NCBI GenBank assembly: GCA_038211965.1
Contig: JBBQVB010000105.1
Coordinates: forward strand, 1 to 8,907
Direction of reading: 5' to 3'
Length of the DNA: 8,907 nucleotides
DNA from: Glacieibacterium sp038211965
GTDB taxonomy: Bacteria > Pseudomonadota > Alphaproteobacteria > Sphingomonadales > Sphingomonadaceae
Shown here: positions 6,287 through 8,907 of the stretch, piece after piece
Layout: each line of letters begins with the position of its first letter
How positions within the stretch are numbered: the first letter of the stretch is position 1
Made by a program: the position numbers and the translations under genes
Notes under the pieces: generated by a model
What the model was told of the DNA's origin: nothing
The model's database searches: none
The model's input: only the letters and a program-made list of their open reading frames with translations

Positions 6287-7558
6287 ATGAGCACCGTCCT
6301 GATCGACCGCGTCCGCAGCCTTGTCGCGGAAGGGGAGACGACCCGTTCCGGCCTGGCCCGCGCCGCCGGACTCCACGCCAACTCGCTGCGCAGCCTCGAC
6401 GAGCCGGACTGGAACCCGACCGCCGACACGCTCCGTAAGCTTGAGAACTACCTCGCAGGCAAACGCCCGGGCCGCGCCATCGCCTGCCCTGAGGAGATCA
6501 TCGACGAGGCCCGCAACGGCCGGATGTTCATCCTGGTCGACGACGAGGACCGCGAGAACGAGGGTGACCTGGTCATCCCGGCGCAGATGGCGACCCCGGA
6601 CGCGATCAACTTCATGGCGCGCTACGGCCGCGGCCTGATCTGCCTGACCTTGGCCTCGGAGCGCGTCAAGGCGCTCGGCCTGCCGCTGATGGCGCAGCAC
6701 AACGGCACCCGCCACGCCACCGCCTTCACCGTGTCGATCGAGGCGCGGGAAGGCGTCACCACCGGGATCAGCGCCGCCGACCGCGCCCGCACCATCGCGG
6801 TCGCCATCGACGCGGGCAAGGACGCCAGCCATATCGTCTCGCCCGGCCATGTCTTCCCGCTGGTGGCGCGCGACGGCGGCGTGCTGGTCCGCGCCGGGCA
6901 TACCGAGGCCGCGGTCGACGTCGCGCGGCTGGCGGGCCTCAACCCTTCGGGCGTGATCTGCGAGATCATGAAGGACGACGGCGAGATGGCGCGGCTGCCC
7001 GACCTGCTCGAGTTCGCCGCCGTCCACGGCCTCAAGATCGGCACAATTCGCGACCTGATCGCTTATCGCCTGCGCCACGACCACCTCGTTCAGTGCATCG
7101 CCGAGGCGCCGCTCGACAGCATCCACGGCGGCCAGTGGACCGCCAAGACCTATGTCAACAAGGCCGAATATGCCGAGCACATGGTCCTGCAGAAGGGCCG
7201 GGTCACGCCGGGCGAGCCGACTTTGGTGCGGGTCCACGCGATGAGCATGTTCACCGACCTGTTCGGCGAGGTCGGCGGGCGCGCGGGACAGTTGCAGCGC
7301 GCGATGGAGATCATCGGCGAGGCCGGTGCGGGCATCGTCGTCATCATCCGCGACGCGCGCCCCGACGCGATCTCCAGCCAGATGAAGGCCAAGCGCGCCG
7401 GCGAGCCGTTCGAACTCCGCGACTATGGCATCGGCGCGCAGATCCTTGTCGACCTGGGGGTCAGCGACATGGTGCTGCTGACCAACGCGCACCGCAACCT
7501 CGTCGGGCTGCAGGGGTACGGCCTGAACGTCGTCGAGGAGCGCGCGATTCCTTGCTAG
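6287..7558 (+). CDS. ribB: HTH-fused 3,4-dihydroxy-2-butanone 4-phosphate synthase with degenerate RibA domain (RibBX type)
   Basis: RibB makes 3,4-dihydroxy-2-butanone 4-phosphate from ribulose 5-phosphate, the four-carbon unit for lumazine. From ATG 6287 the product is 423 residues in three parts. Residues about 17-57 look like an XRE-type helix-turn-helix (TTRSGLARAAGLHANSLR, then WNPTADTLRKLENYL). Residues about 65-270 are a complete DHBP synthase with DDEDRENEGDLV (85-96), HNGTRH (138-143), TTGISAADRART (158-169), SPGHVFPL and AGHTEAAVD (203-211). Residues about 295-420 have the RibA fold. However, the three zinc cysteines are replaced (S320, G331 and A333 by alignment to E. coli C54, C65 and C67), and the RQEGRGIGL motif reads RDARPDAIS from R355. 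GTP cyclohydrolase II activity is therefore unlikely, as in the RibBX variant described in proteobacteria. GTG 6275 is an alternative start four codons earlier; neither has a strong SD. Confidence 0.95.
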   Translation: MSTVLIDRVRSLVAEGETTRSGLARAAGLHANSLRSLDEPDWNPTADTLRKLENYLAGKRPGRAIACPEEIIDEARNGRMFILVDDEDRENEGDLVIPAQMATPDAINFMARYGRGLICLTLASERVKALGLPLMAQHNGTRHATAFTVSIEAREGVTTGISAADRARTIAVAIDAGKDASHIVSPGHVFPLVARDGGVLVRAGHTEAAVDVARLAGLNPSGVICEIMKDDGEMARLPDLLEFAAVHGLKIGTIRDLIAYRLRHDHLVQCIAEAPLDSIHGGQWTAKTYVNKAEYAEHMVLQKGRVTPGEPTLVRVHAMSMFTDLFGEVGGRAGQLQRAMEIIGEAGAGIVVIIRDARPDAISSQMKAKRAGEPFELRDYGIGAQILVDLGVSDMVLLTNAHRNLVGLQGYGLNVVEERAIPC

Positions 7559-7561
7559 AGC

Positions 7562-7653
7562 CGTCATTCCGGCAAAGGCCGGAACCCAGTTGCTTGCACA
7601 GCTCGAATGCCCGCCTTTGACGAAACTGGGTTCCGGCCTTCGCCGGAATGACG
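7562..7653. repeat. Long imperfect inverted repeat of the dispersed TCATTCCGGC type
   Basis: Two 30-base arms (7562-7591 and 7624-7653) are reverse complements at 29 of 30 positions, separated by 32 bases. Each arm is itself a small hairpin: TTCCGGC (7567-7573) with GCCGGAA (7578-7584), and TTCCGGC (7631-7637) with GCCGGAA (7642-7648), both with four-base loops. The core GTCATTCCGGC...GCCGGAATGAC is familiar as a dispersed intergenic repeat in many proteobacteria and is probably a non-autonomous mobile or REP/MITE-like element. It begins three bases after the ribB stop and ends 17 bases before ribH. The transcript would carry a very stable hairpin inside the rib operon, which may stabilise the upstream message or lower ribH expression. 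There is no T-tract to suggest an intrinsic terminator. Confidence 0.8.
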
Positions 7654-7670
7654 AATGAGAGGTCACCCCC

Positions 7671-8093
7671 ATGCCCCACATCCTGATCGTCGAGGCGCGG
7701 TTCTACGAGGGCCTGAACGACGCGCTGCTGCATGGCGTCACCCATGCGCTCGACGCGGCTGGTGCGACGCACGAGACGCTGACCGTGCCGGGTGCGCTGG
7801 AGATCCCGGCGGCGATCGCGCGGGCCAGCGAAGGCGGCGCATACGACGGCTTCGTCGCGGTCGGCGTCGTCATCCGCGGCGAGACCTATCACTTCGAGAT
7901 CGTCGCGGGCGAAAGCGCGCGCGGCCTGATGGCGCTCAGCCTTGACGGTCTGGCGATCGGCAACGGTATCCTGACCGTCGAGGACGAGGCGCAGGCCTGG
8001 GCACGGGCGCGGCGCACCGAAAAGGACAAGGGCGGCGAGGCGGCCAAGGCGTGCCTGGCGATGATCGCGGTCGGCGAACGCTTCAGGGTCTGA
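7671..8093 (+). CDS. ribH: 6,7-dimethyl-8-ribityllumazine synthase
   Basis: RibH condenses the RibD-derived pyrimidine with the RibB product to give lumazine, the substrate of RibE. ATG 7671 is preceded by GAGAGG (7657-7662) at good spacing. The SD lies immediately outside the right arm of the inverted repeat. The product is 140 residues, shorter than the typical 150-160, with the N-terminus beginning almost at the first beta-strand (PHILIVEARFYEGLND). Family motifs are ARFYEGLND (9-17), VPGALEIP (39-46), GVVIRGETYHFEIVAGESARGLM (65-87) with H74 in the place of the catalytic His88 of B. subtilis, and GILTVEDEAQAWARA (99-113). The short N-terminus may influence whether it assembles as pentamers, decamers or icosahedral shells; the sequence alone does not tell. 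It is the last rib gene in the window. Confidence 0.96.
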   Translation: MPHILIVEARFYEGLNDALLHGVTHALDAAGATHETLTVPGALEIPAAIARASEGGAYDGFVAVGVVIRGETYHFEIVAGESARGLMALSLDGLAIGNGILTVEDEAQAWARARRTEKDKGGEAAKACLAMIAVGERFRV

Positions 8094-8119
8094 ACCAGCA
8101 GTTTCTCGACTTCGCAACG

Positions 8120-8144
8120 CCTGCGTAATTAAGTCGCTCGCAGG
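8120..8144 (+). promoter_or_regulatory. Small hairpin overlapping the ribosome binding site of the adenylation gene
   Basis: CCTGCG (8120-8125) pairs with CGCAGG (8139-8144) across a 13-base AT-rich loop containing TAATTAA. The right arm overlaps AGGG (8142-8145), the only SD-like sequence for the ATG at 8150. The AT-rich loop also contains an in-frame stop (TAA 8126-8128), which limits how far upstream that gene can begin. Six-base GC stems are common in this DNA, so regulatory meaning is doubtful. Confidence 0.2.
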
Positions 8145-8149
8145 GCGGC

Positions 8150-8907
8150 ATGGCACTGACGGCTCATTCGGGGCGGGCGTGGATCGCGACACCGCAATTC
8201 GGCCCCGATCATCGCGGCCCAGTCGGGCGCGCCTTCGACCCGATGCCGGGACCGGAAACGATAGGCCCGGCCGTCGCCCGCCTCGCCGCCGTCGCCGCAG
8301 CCCGCCCGGAGGCGGTCGCCATCGCCGAAGCGGCGGATTCGACCAGTTTCGCCGCGTTGATCGCCGCCGTCGCGCGGATCGCTGCGGCGCTGCCGCAGGG
8401 GGCCGGGCCGGTCGCGATCCTGCTGCCGACGACGGCCGCCTATATCGCCTCGGTCTTCGCCTGTCTCGCCGCGCGCCGCCTCGCGGTGATGCTCGATGCC
8501 AGCTACCCGGCGGCGCGCAATGCCCAGATCGCCGGTGCTGCCGGCATCGCGGTAGTTCTGACCGACGCGGCCGCCGCGGCGACGCTCGACTGGCCCGGCG
8601 TGGCGGTGGTCGTCGTCGATGCGCTGATGGCGCCCGACACCGCGCCGCCGCTCCCGGCAATCCCGCCCGATCTCGACGCGCCCGCGTTCATCCTGACCAC
8701 GTCGGGCAGCACCGGCCTGCCCAAGCTGATCGTCCACAGCGAGCGCACCATGCTGCACTGGGTGCGCTCGACCCATAATGCCATCCACGTTACGCCAGCC
8801 GACCGCGTCCTGTCGCTGTCGTCGCTGTCGTCGCTGGGCGGCTTCACCGCGCTGCTCAGCTATCCGCTCGCGGGCGCGTCGATGCAGCTGCTCGATGTCG
8901 CCGCAAG
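8150..8907 (+). CDS. AMP-binding adenylation protein, NRPS-like, N-terminal part (3' end outside window)
   Basis: The frame from ATG 8150 stays open to the window end (252 complete codons). An in-frame TAA at 8126-8128 and the lack of other ATGs support this start, and AGGG (8142-8145) is a fair SD. The protein belongs to the ANL adenylating superfamily, which activates a carboxylate as an acyl- or aminoacyl-AMP. Residues about 88-125 resemble the A2-type core (AILLPTTAAYIASVFACLAA, then LDASYPAARN), a wording closer to NRPS adenylation domains than to acyl-CoA ligases. The ATP phosphate-binding loop is TTSGSTGLPK (183-192), followed by HSERTMLHWV. The leader of about 40 residues (FDPMPGPETIGPAVARL) resembles the start of stand-alone adenylation-carrier proteins. 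No condensation domain precedes it. Substrate-specificity residues and any carrier or thioesterase domain are beyond the edge. Confidence 0.88.
   Translation, partial: MALTAHSGRAWIATPQFGPDHRGPVGRAFDPMPGPETIGPAVARLAAVAAARPEAVAIAEAADSTSFAALIAAVARIAAALPQGAGPVAILLPTTAAYIASVFACLAARRLAVMLDASYPAARNAQIAGAAGIAVVLTDAAAAATLDWPGVAVVVVDALMAPDTAPPLPAIPPDLDAPAFILTTSGSTGLPKLIVHSERTMLHWVRSTHNAIHVTPADRVLSLSSLSSLGGFTALLSYPLAGASMQLLDVAA

Noticed and set aside
7559..7670. Intrinsic terminator between ribB and ribH.
   Set aside because: The hairpin is strong but no run of T follows either arm, and ribH continues the same pathway immediately after. A dispersed repeat fits better.
8102..8129. A possible promoter in the ribH-adenylation gene gap, with CGTAAT as a -10 element.
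   Set aside because: No acceptable -35 element is found at 16-18 bases upstream, so there is too little to claim a promoter, even though the AT-rich patch stands out.
1..8907. CRISPR arrays, insertion sequences, phage genes, toxin-antitoxin pairs or a defence system.
   Set aside because: No spaced direct repeats, transposase motifs or defence-type domains were seen on either strand. The window is mostly core metabolism.

Overview
The window is GC-rich, densely packed DNA with every recognisable gene on the + strand. It looks like an alphaproteobacterial chromosome, most likely from a sphingomonad. The reasons are the ubiE-ubiB pairing, a short GltX with a LSKR signature loop, a RibB with a small helix-turn-helix leader, and protein wording close to what I recall from Sphingomonadales. 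The order is an inference from memory, not the result of a search. I see no insertion sequence, CRISPR array, tRNA or rRNA. The largest gap between genes is 163 bp.

Layout. 2-448: 3' part of ubiE (ubiquinone/menaquinone C-methyltransferase), cut by the window edge. 449-611: a spacer full of inverted repeats, ending in a hairpin that contains the ubiB ribosome binding site. 612-2162: ubiB (ABC1/UbiB atypical kinase-like protein). 2159-3496: gltX (short glutamyl-tRNA synthetase), overlapping ubiB by ATGA. 3503-3844: a small single-pass membrane protein of unknown function. 3845-3946: AT-richer spacer, the best place for a promoter. 3947-4606: a TonB-type energy transducer. 4624-5610 ribD, 5620-6231 ribE, 6287-7558 ribB fused to a degenerate RibA domain (RibBX type), 7562-7653 a dispersed-type inverted repeat, 7671-8093 ribH. 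8150-8907: the N-terminal 252 codons of an AMP-binding adenylation protein resembling NRPS adenylation domains, running off the right edge.

How the genes work together. UbiE and UbiB belong to quinone biosynthesis. The four rib genes cover riboflavin synthesis apart from GTP cyclohydrolase II: RibD (deaminase/reductase), RibB (dihydroxybutanone phosphate), RibH (lumazine) and RibE (riboflavin). The RibA-like half of the RibB fusion has lost its three zinc cysteines and the RQEGRGIGL-type motif, so a genuine RibA is expected elsewhere in the genome. No FMN riboswitch is visible ahead of ribD, ribE, ribB or ribH. The RibB fusion does start with an XRE-like helix-turn-helix of about 60 residues, which raises the question of protein-based control of the cluster.

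Most of the window is ordinary core metabolism. The items most worth a second look are the three-part HTH-RibB-RibX protein, the two structured intergenic repeats, and the adenylation gene directly after the riboflavin cluster.
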